NCBI GenBank assembly: GCA_963732005.1
Contig: CAVSXT010000003.1
Span: 1,488,001-1,552,000 of the forward strand
Length of the DNA: 64,000 nucleotides
DNA from: JASLEW01 sp963732005
Lineage (GTDB): Bacteria > Acidobacteriota > Thermoanaerobaculia > Multivoradales > UBA5704
Direction of reading: 5' to 3'
Shown: one piece after another, positions 1 through 10,070 of the stretch
How the letters are laid out: the number at the start of each line of letters is the position of its first letter
Numbering within the stretch: position 1 is the first letter of the stretch
Position numbers and translations under genes: made by a program
Notes under the pieces: model-generated
Databases searched by the model: none
What the model was told of the DNA's origin: nothing
What the model saw: the letters and a program-made list of their open reading frames with translations, nothing else

Positions 1-28
1 TCAACGCCCGGCGCCGGCACCGCGAGCG

Positions 29-1060
29 GTGCGAGATCTCGGCGCCGCCACCATCCTTGCCGCCACGCTGCTCCTCGCGGGTTGCGGCGCCAGGTCGCCG
101 GGGTCGCCGGCGGCGCCGGAGGCCACCGGCGCGGCTGCGGGCGCGGCCGTCCAACCTCTGGATTCTGCCACGTTTCCGGCCGCGCCGGCGGCTCCGCCAC
201 CGGCCGGGGCGCGGGCCGGCCTCGCGGCCCCACCGCCGGCCGTCGCCTATGCGGCAAGCCTGCCGGCGGCGGGGGGCGCGCCGCCGCGCGCCGCCGCTTC
301 GCCGACCACCTCCCGGCCGGCGGGTTACGTCGGCGTGGTGCTCGCCCGCCAGGCGGTTGCCGTCGCGGCGGAGACCGATGGGCGGCTGGCGTCGGTGGCG
401 GTGCGGGTCGGCGACGTCGTCCGCCGTGGCCAGGAGCTGGCCACGCTCTCGATGGACGAGCTGCACGACGAGATGGCGGTGGTGCAGGCGACGGTGAGCG
501 CCGCGCGCAGCGAGCAGCGGCGCACCGAGCTCGAGCTGGACCGCACCCGCGACCGCCGCGCCCGTCGCGAGCTGCATCCGGAGCTGTATGCCGAGGAGGA
601 CCTCGCCTCGGCGCGCAACGCCGAGCAGGAGGCGGGGGCGTCGGTGGAGAGCGCCAAGGCCCGCGTCGCCGAGGAGGTGGGGCACCTGCGCCAGCTCGAG
701 ACCCGCCTGCAGCACGCGGTGCTGCGGGCGCCGATCGACGGCCGCGTGGCGCTGCGCTATCTCGACGCCGGGGCGCTGGTCCGCTCCGGCGCCCCGGTGG
801 TGCGGCTGATCAGCACCGGCCAGTTCATGCTGCGTTTCGCGGTGCCGCCCGAGCAGGCGGCGGCGATCCGCAAGGGCGCGGCGGTCGCGGTGCGCCTCGA
901 TTCGCTGCCGATGACCCTGGCCGGCCGGGTCTCCCAGGTGGCGCCGCGCCTCGACACCGCCTCGCAGATGGTCTTCGTGGAGGCCGAGCTGCAGGTGCCA
1001 GCCGCCCTGCTCGAGCGCCTCCAGGACGGCCTGCCAGGGCGGGTGACGGTGGGCGGGTAG
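29..1060 (+). CDS. RND efflux periplasmic adaptor lipoprotein (HlyD/AcrA-like)
   Basis: Membrane-fusion (adaptor) subunit expected to bridge an inner-membrane RND pump and an outer-membrane channel. The 343-residue product begins with a hydrophobic signal and lipobox LLAGC (lipidated Cys19), then an Ala/Pro-rich linker to about residue 95. The first half of the lipoyl domain follows (around 105-140, with GDVVRRGQELATL), then a charged alpha-helical coiled-coil hairpin (about 143-228), the second lipoyl half (APIDGRVALRYLDAGALV) and a beta-barrel segment. The start is a GTG chosen because it gives a clean lipoprotein signal; the frame stays open to the left edge, so a longer N-terminus cannot be excluded. 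No pump gene lies to its right, so the partner would be outside the window. Confidence 0.85.
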   Translation: MRDLGAATILAATLLLAGCGARSPGSPAAPEATGAAAGAAVQPLDSATFPAAPAAPPPAGARAGLAAPPPAVAYAASLPAAGGAPPRAAASPTTSRPAGYVGVVLARQAVAVAAETDGRLASVAVRVGDVVRRGQELATLSMDELHDEMAVVQATVSAARSEQRRTELELDRTRDRRARRELHPELYAEEDLASARNAEQEAGASVESAKARVAEEVGHLRQLETRLQHAVLRAPIDGRVALRYLDAGALVRSGAPVVRLISTGQFMLRFAVPPEQAAAIRKGAAVAVRLDSLPMTLAGRVSQVAPRLDTASQMVFVEAELQVPAALLERLQDGLPGRVTVGG

Positions 1061-1098
1061 TAGCGCCGCGGGCGCGGCCAGATCCCTCTTGCCCTTGG

Positions 1099-2421
1099 TC
1101 AATCGCCGTCGGCGTGAACCGCGGCGGGCTGGCGGACCGTCACCTTGAGGGTGCCGATGCGGTTGCGCTGCATCTCCTGGACCTCGAGGGTGATCGGGCC
1201 GAGCTCGACCTGGTCGCCGACCACCGGGTTGCGGCCGAGCTCGGAGAAGACGACGCCGCCGATGGTGTCGTCGTCGCGGTCGCTCAGCTCGAGCCCGATG
1301 GCGTCCTCGAGCTCCTCGACCAGCATGCCGCCCGCCACCTGGTAGGTGCCGTCGGCGTTGCGCTGCAACTCGGGCTTCTCGACGTCGAACTCGTCGTGGA
1401 TCTGGCCCACCAGCTCCTCGATCACGTCCTCGAGCGTCACCACGCCGGAGACGCCGCCATACTCGTCGAGGACCGCGGCGAGATGGAAGCGCTCGACGCG
1501 CATGCGCTTGAGCAGGCGGTCCAGCTCCAGCGTCTCGGGCACGAAGGCGATCTCGCGCGCCACCTCCTGCAGCGAGCCGAGCGGGCGCTCCCGGCGGTAG
1601 AGATCCTTGATGTGCACGACGCCGATGACGTGGTCGAGGTCGCCCTCGCAGAGCGGAAAGCGGGTGTGGCCGCTGCGCCGGATCAGGCGCAGGTTGTCGG
1701 CCAGCGGCCGGGCGGTCGACAGGTACACCACATCCTGCCGGGGCAGCATGATCTGGCGCGCCATCCGGTGGGAGAGCTCGAAGACGTTGTCCAGCAGCTC
1801 GCGCTTCGTCTCGGAGACGTCCGCGTCCGCGCTGGCGACCAGCAGTCGCCGCAGCTCCGCCTCGTCGCGGACGCCGCCGCCGCCGTGCGGCGGCGTCACC
1901 CCGAGCAGGCGGCTCAGGCCGCGGGCGGCGCGGTTGAGCAGCCAGATCGCCGGGAAAGTCGCGCGGTAGAAGACCCGCAGCGGCAGCGCCACCAGCAGGG
2001 CGGCGGCGCGGGCATGGCGTAGCGCCAGCCATTTCGGCGTCAGCTCGCCGACCACCACCTGCAGGATGGTGATGGCCAGGAATGAAACCGTCAGGCCGAT
2101 CGAGTGCACCAGGGGCGAGTTGGGGCCGGCGAAGAAGACCACCAGCGGCTCGACCAGCCAGGCGAAGGCCGGCTCGCCGATCCAGCCCAGGGCCAGCGAT
2201 GCCAGTGTGATGCCGAGCTGGGTCGCCGACAGGTAGGCGTCGAGGTGCTGGGTCATGCGGCGGGCGATGCGCACCCGCCGCTGCCCCCGCCCCGTGCCGT
2301 AGGGCTCGAACTGCGTCGGGCGCACCCGCACCAGGGCGAACTCGGCGGCGACGAAGAAGCCGTTGAGCAGCACCAGCAGCAGGCCCAGCAGCAGCGCCCA
2401 GCCCGGACGCAGCTGGGTCAC
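1099..2421 (-). CDS. CNNM/CorC-HlyC family membrane protein (DUF21 + CBS pair)
   Basis: Hemolysin-C/CorC-type integral membrane protein; family members are linked to divalent cation (Mg/Co) efflux or resistance, and the hemolysin name is historical. The N-terminal half is a DUF21/CNNM transmembrane region (LLLVLLNGFFVAAEFALVRV is the typical first helix). Two CBS motifs follow (around the MLPRQDVVYLS segment and the DEYGGVSGVVTLEDVIEELV segment, the latter the family hallmark), then a C-terminal CorC/HlyC domain. I chose the GTG at 2421 (440 residues), ten codons inside the longest frame, because AGGAG lies seven bases upstream of it; the longer form starts at TTG. It is transcribed away from groES, and the intergenic DNA must hold both promoters. 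Confidence 0.88.
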   Translation of the reverse strand: MTQLRPGWALLLGLLLVLLNGFFVAAEFALVRVRPTQFEPYGTGRGQRRVRIARRMTQHLDAYLSATQLGITLASLALGWIGEPAFAWLVEPLVVFFAGPNSPLVHSIGLTVSFLAITILQVVVGELTPKWLALRHARAAALLVALPLRVFYRATFPAIWLLNRAARGLSRLLGVTPPHGGGGVRDEAELRRLLVASADADVSETKRELLDNVFELSHRMARQIMLPRQDVVYLSTARPLADNLRLIRRSGHTRFPLCEGDLDHVIGVVHIKDLYRRERPLGSLQEVAREIAFVPETLELDRLLKRMRVERFHLAAVLDEYGGVSGVVTLEDVIEELVGQIHDEFDVEKPELQRNADGTYQVAGGMLVEELEDAIGLELSDRDDDTIGGVVFSELGRNPVVGDQVELGPITLEVQEMQRNRIGTLKVTVRQPAAVHADGD

Positions 2422-2602
2422 GACCGCGCTCCTCCCGGCCGGCGGGGCCAAGGCCGGCGCGACCGCCGGCGCCGCCGTGGCCGGGCCGCGGTCGAGCGAA
2501 GGGAAACGGGGGTGGAGAAGGTACTCGGAGGTTCCGTACTCAAGGCGATCAGTTTAGCACATGGGAGCGGCCGGCTCAGGCGCCGCCGCGCGCGCCGAGC
2601 GC

Positions 2603-2631
2603 TTGACAGGCCGCCGCCGCCGCCCTACACT
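2603..2631 (+). promoter_or_regulatory. Sigma-70 promoter of groES-groEL
   Basis: A perfect -35 hexamer TTGACA (2603-2608) and a -10 hexamer TACACT (2626-2631) are separated by exactly 17 bases. The CIRCE operator starts two bases after the -10, where a bound repressor would block initiation. Confidence 0.85.
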
Positions 2632-2632
2632 G

Positions 2633-2659
2633 TTAGCAGTCACCTCCCATGAGTGCTAA
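2633..2659 (+). promoter_or_regulatory. CIRCE operator (HrcA binding site)
   Basis: Inverted repeat TTAGCAGTC - 9 bases - GAGTGCTAA, matching the CIRCE consensus (TTAGCACTC-N9-GAGTGCTAA) with a single mismatch in the left arm. It lies between the groESL -10 box and groES. In known systems HrcA represses the chaperonin operon here and is released on heat shock; hrcA itself is not in this window. Confidence 0.93.
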
Positions 2660-2719
2660 CAAGGGACGGTGGCGAGTCTGGCAGAACTTCCACTTCAACG
2701 AGTCCAAGGAGGTGTATCC

Positions 2720-3019
2720 GTGCTGAACATTCGCCCATTGCACGACCGCGTGGTGGTGAAGCGCATTGAGCAGGAGGAGCAGGTGCGGGGGGGCATCATC
2801 ATCCCCGACACCGCCAAGGAAAAGCCGCAGGAGGCCGAGGTCATCGCCGTCGGACCGGGCAAGCTGAACGACGAGCGCAAGCGGGCCCCGATGGACGTGA
2901 AGGCCGGCGACCGCGTGCTGATGGGCAAGTACTCCGGCAGCGAGATCAAGATCGCCGACGAGGACTACGTCATCCTGCGCGAGGACGAGATCCTGGCCAT
3001 CGTCAACGGCAAGAAGTAA
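2720..3019 (+). CDS. groES: Co-chaperonin GroES (Hsp10)
   Basis: Seven-subunit lid of the GroEL folding chamber. The 99-residue product has the family's normal length and layout: N-terminal RPLHDRVVVKR strand, mobile loop GGIIIPD (residues 24-30) that contacts GroEL, and the conserved C-terminal strand YVILREDEILAI. The longest frame starts 17 codons earlier. I moved the start to the GTG at 2720, which has a near-perfect AAGGAGG Shine-Dalgarno (2706-2712) seven bases upstream and begins exactly where the family does. It is first in the operon with groEL, 57 bases ahead of it, under the CIRCE/sigma-70 promoter. Confidence 0.97.
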   Translation: MLNIRPLHDRVVVKRIEQEEQVRGGIIIPDTAKEKPQEAEVIAVGPGKLNDERKRAPMDVKAGDRVLMGKYSGSEIKIADEDYVILREDEILAIVNGKK

Positions 3020-3076
3020 TCGCCGCGGCCCACAGAGATTTTCTACTTTCGCGAAACCGAGGAGGCATAGAAAGCC

Positions 3077-4726
<1,650 letters not shown>

Positions 4727-4793
4727 GGAGCAGTAGTCGTTGCCGCAGCGGGCGGTACGCCGCCGCGCGTTGCACATAGCAGAACGCAGCACC

Positions 4794-4831
4794 ACGGCCG
4801 GTCCGGAGACCCCGGGCCGGCCGTCGGCGTT
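4794..4831 (+). terminator. Intrinsic terminator after groEL
   Basis: A 13-base-pair stem (left arm 4794-4806, right arm 4812-4824, one G-U pair) with five-base loop AGACC is followed by CGGCGTTTCTT, a short T-rich tail. It lies between groEL and the convergent sugar-phosphate transferase gene, 67 bases after the groEL stop and ten bases from the stop of the opposing gene, so it may serve both. Confidence 0.75.
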
Positions 4832-4834
4832 TCT

Positions 4835-6031
4835 TCAGCGGCCCTTCATCACCCGCAGCTTGGGGGCTGGCGCGGGCGGCGGGACTGGCGGCGCGGCGGG
4901 GAACTCGCGCACCTCGGACAGCGGCGGGGCGGCGGTGGGGCGCGGGAAGGCGATCGGCGGCGCCGAGCGGCCCAGCTGGCGCATGCCGAAGATGACCAGG
5001 AACTCGATCACCACCAGCAGCAGGCCCAGGTTGGTCTGGCCGGTCACCGCCACCACCAGGGACATGACACAGAAGGCCACCACCACGGCGTAGATCAGCG
5101 CCACCACGTGCGAGCGGCGGGCGCCGACCTGATCCAGCACGTGGTGGAGGTGCTTGCGGTCGGCGTGGAACATGCGCAGGAAGCGGCGCAGCAGCCGCGC
5201 CTGCTGCCGGTCCAGGAAGCGCACCGCCATCACCAGCAGGGTGTCCATCACCGGCACGCCGAGCGCCAGGATGGGAACCAGGATGGCAACCGCTGCGGGC
5301 GCCTTGAGCGCCGAGTGGACGCTCATCGCCGCCAGCAGGAAGCCCAGGGTCAGCGCCCCCGAATCGCCCATGTAGATCCGCGCCGGCATCCAGTTGTGGC
5401 GCAGGAAGCCCAGGCAGGCGCCGGCGGTCGCGGCCATCAGCACGACGCTGCCCGGGCTGCCCTGCAGCGCCGCATAACCGAGCATGCTGACCGAGATGAT
5501 GGCGACGACGCCGCCGGCCAGACCGTCGAGGCCATCGATCAGGTTGATCGCGTTGGTGACGCCGACGATCCACAGCAGCGAGACGACGCCGCCCCAGAGT
5601 CCCAGGTCGATGCCGCCGACGAACGGCAGCCGCAGCACCCCGAACGACCAGCCGGCGCCGACCAGCAGCGCGGCCGCCGTCAGCTCGACCAGGAACTTGA
5701 TGCCGCTGCCGACACCCCGCAGATCGTCGAGGACCCCGACCAGGAATACCAGCACGGTGCCGGCGACCAGGGCGAGCAGCTCCCGGCTGGCGATCCGCGT
5801 GCCCCAGGTGGTCCAGTGCCCGAGCGCCGCAAAACCGGCGGCGATGCCGAGGCCGCCGACGATCGCGATCCCGCCGAGGCGCGGCACGGCGCTCGCCTGC
5901 AGCTTGCGGCTGCCGGGCTGATCCATGGCCCGCAGCTTCACGGCGAGACTGGTGACGGCGGGGACCAGCAGGTGGGTGACGAAGGCGGCGACGATCGCCG
6001 CGCCGGCGGTGTACCACGGCAGGGTTCTCAT
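4835..6031 (-). CDS. WecA/MraY-family polyprenyl-phosphate sugar-1-phosphate transferase
   Basis: Inner-membrane enzyme that transfers a (N-acetyl)hexosamine-1-phosphate from UDP-sugar to undecaprenyl phosphate, the first step of a lipid-linked polysaccharide. The 398 residues form many membrane helices. Family signatures are visible in order: LDDLRGV with the Asp pair at 102-103, NAINLIDGLDG (160-170), GDSG (222-225), and the cytoplasmic His-rich loop HADRKHLHH (289-297) diagnostic of the WecA/TagO branch rather than MraY. The C-terminal tail is Pro-rich. It converges on groEL. With the unrelated initiating transferase at 61.3-62.7 kb, the window carries two possible polysaccharide-initiating enzymes. 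Confidence 0.9.
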   Translation of the reverse strand: MRTLPWYTAGAAIVAAFVTHLLVPAVTSLAVKLRAMDQPGSRKLQASAVPRLGGIAIVGGLGIAAGFAALGHWTTWGTRIASRELLALVAGTVLVFLVGVLDDLRGVGSGIKFLVELTAAALLVGAGWSFGVLRLPFVGGIDLGLWGGVVSLLWIVGVTNAINLIDGLDGLAGGVVAIISVSMLGYAALQGSPGSVVLMAATAGACLGFLRHNWMPARIYMGDSGALTLGFLLAAMSVHSALKAPAAVAILVPILALGVPVMDTLLVMAVRFLDRQQARLLRRFLRMFHADRKHLHHVLDQVGARRSHVVALIYAVVVAFCVMSLVVAVTGQTNLGLLLVVIEFLVIFGMRQLGRSAPPIAFPRPTAAPPLSEVREFPAAPPVPPPAPAPKLRVMKGR

Positions 6032-6284
6032 ACTCGCGTGCAGCCCTTCTCTTCTGCCTCCGACCTGCTGGTTCGAGGTTTGGCGTCTAAATTACCATGA
6101 ACACCCACTCTTGGCGAGCCGGTCATCCGCCGTATCCGCCGTAACGATCCAGCCTTTCCGGCCGCCTCTCCTCTTCGCGCGAGGCGGTCGCAGCCGCCGG
6201 CGCCAACCTGGGCTCCACGCCCGAGGAGGTCGAGATGCCGGCGCGACCGGCCGGGCCGCCCGCCCGTCGCCGAGGAGGAAACGC

Positions 6285-7220
6285 ATGATCCTGGTGATCT
6301 CCGCCCCCGAAGACCCTCACGCCCAGGCCGTGCTCGCCGAGCTCGGCCGGCTCGGCAGGCCGGCGCGCCTGGTGGACCTCGCCGACTTTCCGATGCGCAT
6401 GAGCCTCTCGGCGCGTTTCGACAACAACGGCGCGCATCACTTCAACCTCGGCCTGGCCGGCGGCGAGCGCGTGGCGCTCGAAGACGTCACCGCGGTGTGG
6501 TGGCGGCGGCCGCAGCCGTTCGGCCTGCCCGCGGATCTCACCGATCCGGGCTACCGCCAGTTCGCCGTCTCCGAGGCCACCACCGCTTTCCACGGCGCCT
6601 GGCAGTCGACCAAGGCGCTGTGGATCAACGATCCGGTCCGCGACTCGGCGGCGGCCCACAAGCCCTGGCAGCTCAAGCTTGCGAAGGAGGTCGGCCTGAC
6701 GCTGCCGGAGACGTTGATCACCAACGATCCCGAAGCGGCCCGCGAGTTCTGGCGGCGCTATCCCGGCGAGGTGGTCTACAAGCCGTTCCTGCAGACGGTC
6801 TACGCCTGGCGGGAGACCCGGCTGCTGCGCCGCGCGGAAGAGGCGCTGGCGGAGGCGGTGCGGCTGGCGCCGGTGATCTTCCAGCGCTACGTGCCCGCCG
6901 GTCTCGATCTGCGCATCACCGCCATCGGCGACCGGCTGTTCGCCGCCGAGGCGCGCGACGCCGGCGAGTACGAGTTCGACGTGCGCTTCAACACCGCGGT
7001 CGCCTACCGCCCGCACGCGCTGCCCGACGACGTGGCGAGCAAGCTGGTGGCTCTGCAGCGCCGGCTGGGCCTCGAGTACGGGGCGATCGACATGCGGCTG
7101 ACGCCGGCGGGCGAGTACGTCTTTTTCGAGGTGAATCCGGCCGGCCAGTTCCTCTACATCGAGCAGCTGGCGAACCTGCCGATCACCGCTGCGCTCGCCG
7201 CCAGGCTCGCGGCGGGTTAG
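6285..7220 (+). CDS. ATP-grasp ligase of the RimK / MvdC-MvdD type
   Basis: ATP-grasp enzymes couple a carboxylate to an amine or hydroxyl using ATP. This 311-residue protein has the N-terminal subdomain ending in VWWRRP, which I associate with the MvdC/MvdD (graspetide) group. A central ATP-binding part (KPFLQTVYAWRE, IFQRYVPAGLDLRI) follows, and near residue 280 the metal-binding FFEVNPAGQF motif. The ATG at 6285 was chosen over far-upstream in-frame starts because of GAGGAGGAA six bases before it and because the protein begins there with a Rossmann-like MILVISAPED. No recognisable graspetide precursor or transporter is beside it; the gene converges on a membrane protein gene. The substrate is unknown. 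Confidence 0.85.
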   Translation: MILVISAPEDPHAQAVLAELGRLGRPARLVDLADFPMRMSLSARFDNNGAHHFNLGLAGGERVALEDVTAVWWRRPQPFGLPADLTDPGYRQFAVSEATTAFHGAWQSTKALWINDPVRDSAAAHKPWQLKLAKEVGLTLPETLITNDPEAAREFWRRYPGEVVYKPFLQTVYAWRETRLLRRAEEALAEAVRLAPVIFQRYVPAGLDLRITAIGDRLFAAEARDAGEYEFDVRFNTAVAYRPHALPDDVASKLVALQRRLGLEYGAIDMRLTPAGEYVFFEVNPAGQFLYIEQLANLPITAALAARLAAG

Positions 7221-7258
7221 CGTTGGCGCGGGGGTGGCCGGTCGGCCGGCGCCGGCCG

Positions 7259-9343
7259 TTACCTCGGGCCGAGCCCAAGGCTTTCCTGGATCAGCTCGGG
7301 GCGGACCACGAAGTGCACCGCGATCTGGCCGACGCTCCAGCCGGTCTGATCCCGCAGCCGGCGCACGGCTGCGGCGTTGACCCGCGCCCAGGAGACGCCG
7401 GCATCGGGGATGCGGAAGCCCGCCTGCAACTCGCCGGGACGGCGCGGACAGAGCTGCGGCAGCAGGTTGGCGGTCGCGGGCAGCGGCGCGTTCCACGGCA
7501 GGGCTTCGCGCCACCGCGCCGTGGCGCGGAGCGCGTCAGGAGCGGCTGGACGAAGAACGGTAAGGCCGTCGCAGACAGTGACATTCTGCATCGCGACCCG
7601 CAGCAGCGGGTGCAGGCCGTGATCGAGGCCCGGGGCGACGAGGAAGCGAGCGCGGACGGCGTCGAGCGCGCCACGGCCTCGCCGGTGTTTCACCTCGAAA
7701 TAGGTTTGCAGCAGCAGCGGGCTGGCCACCCAGGCGGCCAGGAGCAAGGCGGCGAGCCGGGGACGGCGTCGCAGGGCCGACAATGGTTCGGGCAGCACCG
7801 CCGCCGCCAGGATGGCGGCCGCGCTCCAGAACAGGAACCGTCCGTAGCGCACCGACGGCGCGACCAGGAACCAGAATGCGATGGCCAATCCGGCGGGATA
7901 GAGAAGATACCCGACGGTGGCGCGATCGGCGGCGAGTCTTTTTCGGGTCAAGCTCCAGACGCCTACCAGCAAGAGGATCAGGGTGGCCGGTATCAGCACC
8001 TCGAAGACCGCGGTGCGCAGCTCGAACCGCAGCCAGTACGGCAGCCAGCTGAAGCCATGGCGGCTGACCATGAGGTCCCAGGCCTCGGGCGTGTGCGCGT
8101 AGCCCTGCGTCCACCACAGCTGGCCGTCCAGATGGAAGCGCGGCAAGCGCCAATCGGCGGGCCACGCGCCGAGCGGCAGGGGATAGAACGGATAGCCGGT
8201 TTGGATGACGTTGCCGATCGCCCAGGGAAGGAAACCGCAGCCTGCAATGCCCGCGGCCGGCAGCAGCCAACGGGTTGCCGCCGGACGATCGCCGCGGGCG
8301 ACGATCAGGGCGAGCCCCAGCCAGACCGCCGCCGCGAAGCCGCCGCAGGTCGCCTTGAGGCAGGGGGCGATGGCCAGCAGGGAGAACGCGGCTAGAAGAT
8401 CGGGAGAGATCCGCGGCCGGTCGATGGAAGCTGCGAGCACGCGCGCGGGAAGAGCGCTGGCGGTCGGCAGGTCCGTAGCCGGGCTCCCAGCTGTCCGCAG
8501 GTCCGCGTCCGGCAGGTCCGCGTCCGGGCTGTCAGCTGTCCGCAAGTTCGCGGCCGGCAGATCCGTGCCCACGAGGCGGTCCAGGCCCGCACAGGCGAGC
8601 AGGACGGCCGCGTAGAGGACGGCGGTGATCGTGATGTCGGTGCTGTGCGTCGCCACCGCGTCGTCGTCGAGATGGAGGATCAACGGAAATAGCAGCGCCA
8701 GCGCGGCGGCGTCGGCCGCGGCCGGCCGGTTGCCGCTCCGCGGGCCGGCGACGCCCGTCGCCACCTGGCTGAACAGCAGGGCGATCAGGAAGCTGTTGAC
8801 GAAGTGCTGGCTGCGCTCGTGGAACACCCCGTCGTCGAACAGCGCCGGTACCAGCAGGGCCGATCCCGCCAAGCCGTAGTTCGCATTCAGGTTGGCGAGG
8901 CCGGGCACCGCCGCGTACTGATGATTCCACCTGATGACCTGCAGGTGGTAGTTGGCGCCGTCATAGGAATTGAATGGCCCGATGGCCCGATCCGCGAGCC
9001 AGAGGAGAGCGATCGCGACGACGATCGCCGTGCCCCAGCGACGGCGGCTGCGGTCGGGCTCGCGCCGCCGGCCGAGGATGGTCAGCCAGCCGCCGAGGCT
9101 CAGCGCCGACAGAGCGATCAACGCACGCCAATCGACGGCGCAGAACAGGTGCCAGACCTGCAGGAAGATGACGACGCCGCCATAGCCGAGCCAGGACGCG
9201 GCGAAGGTGGCGGGGCCGGGCGCCGCGCCGGCACGAACGGCGCGCAGCAAGCCATGCCCGAGGCCCGTCAACAGCAGCCACAGGAAAAGCCAGGCGCCGA
9301 GAACCGCCGCGAGCCCTTCCACCAGCGGGATGGCCATGTTCAT
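7259..9343 (-). CDS. Large polytopic membrane protein (LIC_10190-like / GT-C-like)
   Basis: About 694 residues with many hydrophobic helices and a periplasmic-type motif FNSYDGANYHLQVIRW near residue 125. It resembles membrane proteins found in LPS/O-antigen loci that look like GT-C glycosyltransferases; I cannot assign a reaction. The loop near residues 260-295 is an in-frame degenerate tandem repeat of Ala-Asp-Leu-(Pro/Arg)-like units and is probably disordered. The longest frame begins at TTG 9367; I prefer ATG 9343 (MNMAIPL). No strong ribosome-binding site decides it. It is the last gene of the 14.2-7.3 kb minus-strand group of sugar-modifying genes. Confidence 0.7.
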   Translation of the reverse strand: MNMAIPLVEGLAAVLGAWLFLWLLLTGLGHGLLRAVRAGAAPGPATFAASWLGYGGVVIFLQVWHLFCAVDWRALIALSALSLGGWLTILGRRREPDRSRRRWGTAIVVAIALLWLADRAIGPFNSYDGANYHLQVIRWNHQYAAVPGLANLNANYGLAGSALLVPALFDDGVFHERSQHFVNSFLIALLFSQVATGVAGPRSGNRPAAADAAALALLFPLILHLDDDAVATHSTDITITAVLYAAVLLACAGLDRLVGTDLPAANLRTADSPDADLPDADLRTAGSPATDLPTASALPARVLAASIDRPRISPDLLAAFSLLAIAPCLKATCGGFAAAVWLGLALIVARGDRPAATRWLLPAAGIAGCGFLPWAIGNVIQTGYPFYPLPLGAWPADWRLPRFHLDGQLWWTQGYAHTPEAWDLMVSRHGFSWLPYWLRFELRTAVFEVLIPATLILLLVGVWSLTRKRLAADRATVGYLLYPAGLAIAFWFLVAPSVRYGRFLFWSAAAILAAAVLPEPLSALRRRPRLAALLLAAWVASPLLLQTYFEVKHRRGRGALDAVRARFLVAPGLDHGLHPLLRVAMQNVTVCDGLTVLRPAAPDALRATARWREALPWNAPLPATANLLPQLCPRRPGELQAGFRIPDAGVSWARVNAAAVRRLRDQTGWSVGQIAVHFVVRPELIQESLGLGPR
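8465..8571. repeat. Degenerate in-frame tandem repeat inside a membrane-protein gene
   Basis: Repeated CAGGTCCG/CCGGGCT/CAGCTGTCCG blocks, length a multiple of three. They encode Ala-Asp-Leu-rich units in a loop of the 7259-9343 protein. Neighbouring hydrophobic segments are uninterrupted, so the loop is tolerated. Confidence 0.7.
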
Positions 9344-9412
9344 TGGTTCGCCGTGAGCCTCCGCCAAGATCCCTCGGTCATGGCAGGTGTCCCGGCGCGT
9401 GGAGTCCGGTGC

Positions 9413-10006
9413 CTACCCGGGACGCTGCCAGATCGAGGTCACGGTGTTGATCTTGACGCTCTGGTGCACCAGGCGCCAGGTCTCGGGCACGCCCCAGGCG
9501 GCGAGCGGCAGCCAGTTGGTGTCGTCGACCAGCAGGAGGCCTCCCGGCTTGAGCTTTGCCTTGCCCACCGCCACGCAGGCCTGCCGGTAATGGCCGTCCA
9601 CCTCGATGAAATCGAAAGAGCCGTCGGGGAACTCGTCCACGAACGAGACGTAGCGGGGCATCGGATCGTAGAGCGGCCGGGTGGGCTCGTCGAGCGGGTG
9701 CTCGAGAGCGATCAGGCGATAGTCGACGTTGGTCAGCGCCGATTCCTCGAGCTGCCGGGACACCGCGGCGAACCAGGCCGGGTCGTACTCGACGCTCACC
9801 ACCCGCGCCAGACGGCGGGCGAACCACCGGGTGCTGCGGCCGCTCCCCCATTCCAGGCCGGTGCCGGCTCGCGGCAGGGCCCCGTCGAGAAACCGCACCG
9901 CCCCGGGGGCCAGGAACGGCTCCTCCGGATGCGCCTTCTCGTAAGCGTAATGCCACAGGCGGCGGCCGAGCCGCATGGGGTGGACGAGCCAGTAGCGCAG
10001 ATTCAT
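9413..10006 (-). CDS. Class I SAM-dependent methyltransferase-like protein
   Basis: The 197-residue product has a Rossmann methyltransferase core: motif I GLEWGSGRSTRWFARR, an acidic residue after the second strand (VVSVEYDPAW), and a later FDFIEVDGHYRQACV segment followed by KPGGLLLVDDTNW. The latter resembles the CmcI/O-methyltransferase style in which the substrate and metal sit near the D-G-H motif. The target is unknown; in this locus a sugar or a small-molecule substituent is likely. I start at ATG 10006 (MNLRYWLVHP) with GGGGAG upstream; the longer frame adds 37 residues made of a low-complexity Gly/Ile/Val repeat encoded by intergenic tandem repeats. Confidence 0.8.
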   Translation of the reverse strand: MNLRYWLVHPMRLGRRLWHYAYEKAHPEEPFLAPGAVRFLDGALPRAGTGLEWGSGRSTRWFARRLARVVSVEYDPAWFAAVSRQLEESALTNVDYRLIALEHPLDEPTRPLYDPMPRYVSFVDEFPDGSFDFIEVDGHYRQACVAVGKAKLKPGGLLLVDDTNWLPLAAWGVPETWRLVHQSVKINTVTSIWQRPG

Positions 10007-10017
10007 CGCGATCTCCC

Positions 10018-10061
10018 CGATGCCCCCGATGCCCTCGATGCCCACGCTGCCCACGCTGCCA
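10018..10061. repeat. Short 9-base tandem repeat between two genes
   Basis: Units such as GATGCCCCC, GATGCCCTC, GATGCCCAC and GCTGCCCAC are arrayed just upstream of the methyltransferase start and just before the stop of the acyltransferase-glycosyltransferase gene. It is the same nine-base periodicity seen in other repeats of this window. Confidence 0.7.
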
Positions 10062-10070
10062 TCACCGAGC

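Noticed and set aside
6097..6288. Two tiny frames upstream of the ATP-grasp gene (MNTHSWRAGHPPYPP at 6097-6144; a 17-codon frame at 6235-6288 with GAGGAGG and a stop overlapping the ATP-grasp ATG)
   Set aside because: Attractive as a peptide substrate or a translation-coupling leader, but neither has a leader-core layout or the acidic/hydroxyl residues of graspetide precursors, and the ribosome-binding site of the second may be chance in this purine-rich DNA.
7243..7258. 16-base perfect GC palindrome between the convergent ATP-grasp and membrane-protein genes as a terminator
   Set aside because: It has no loop and no T-tract on either side. In this GC-rich DNA such palindromes are common by chance.
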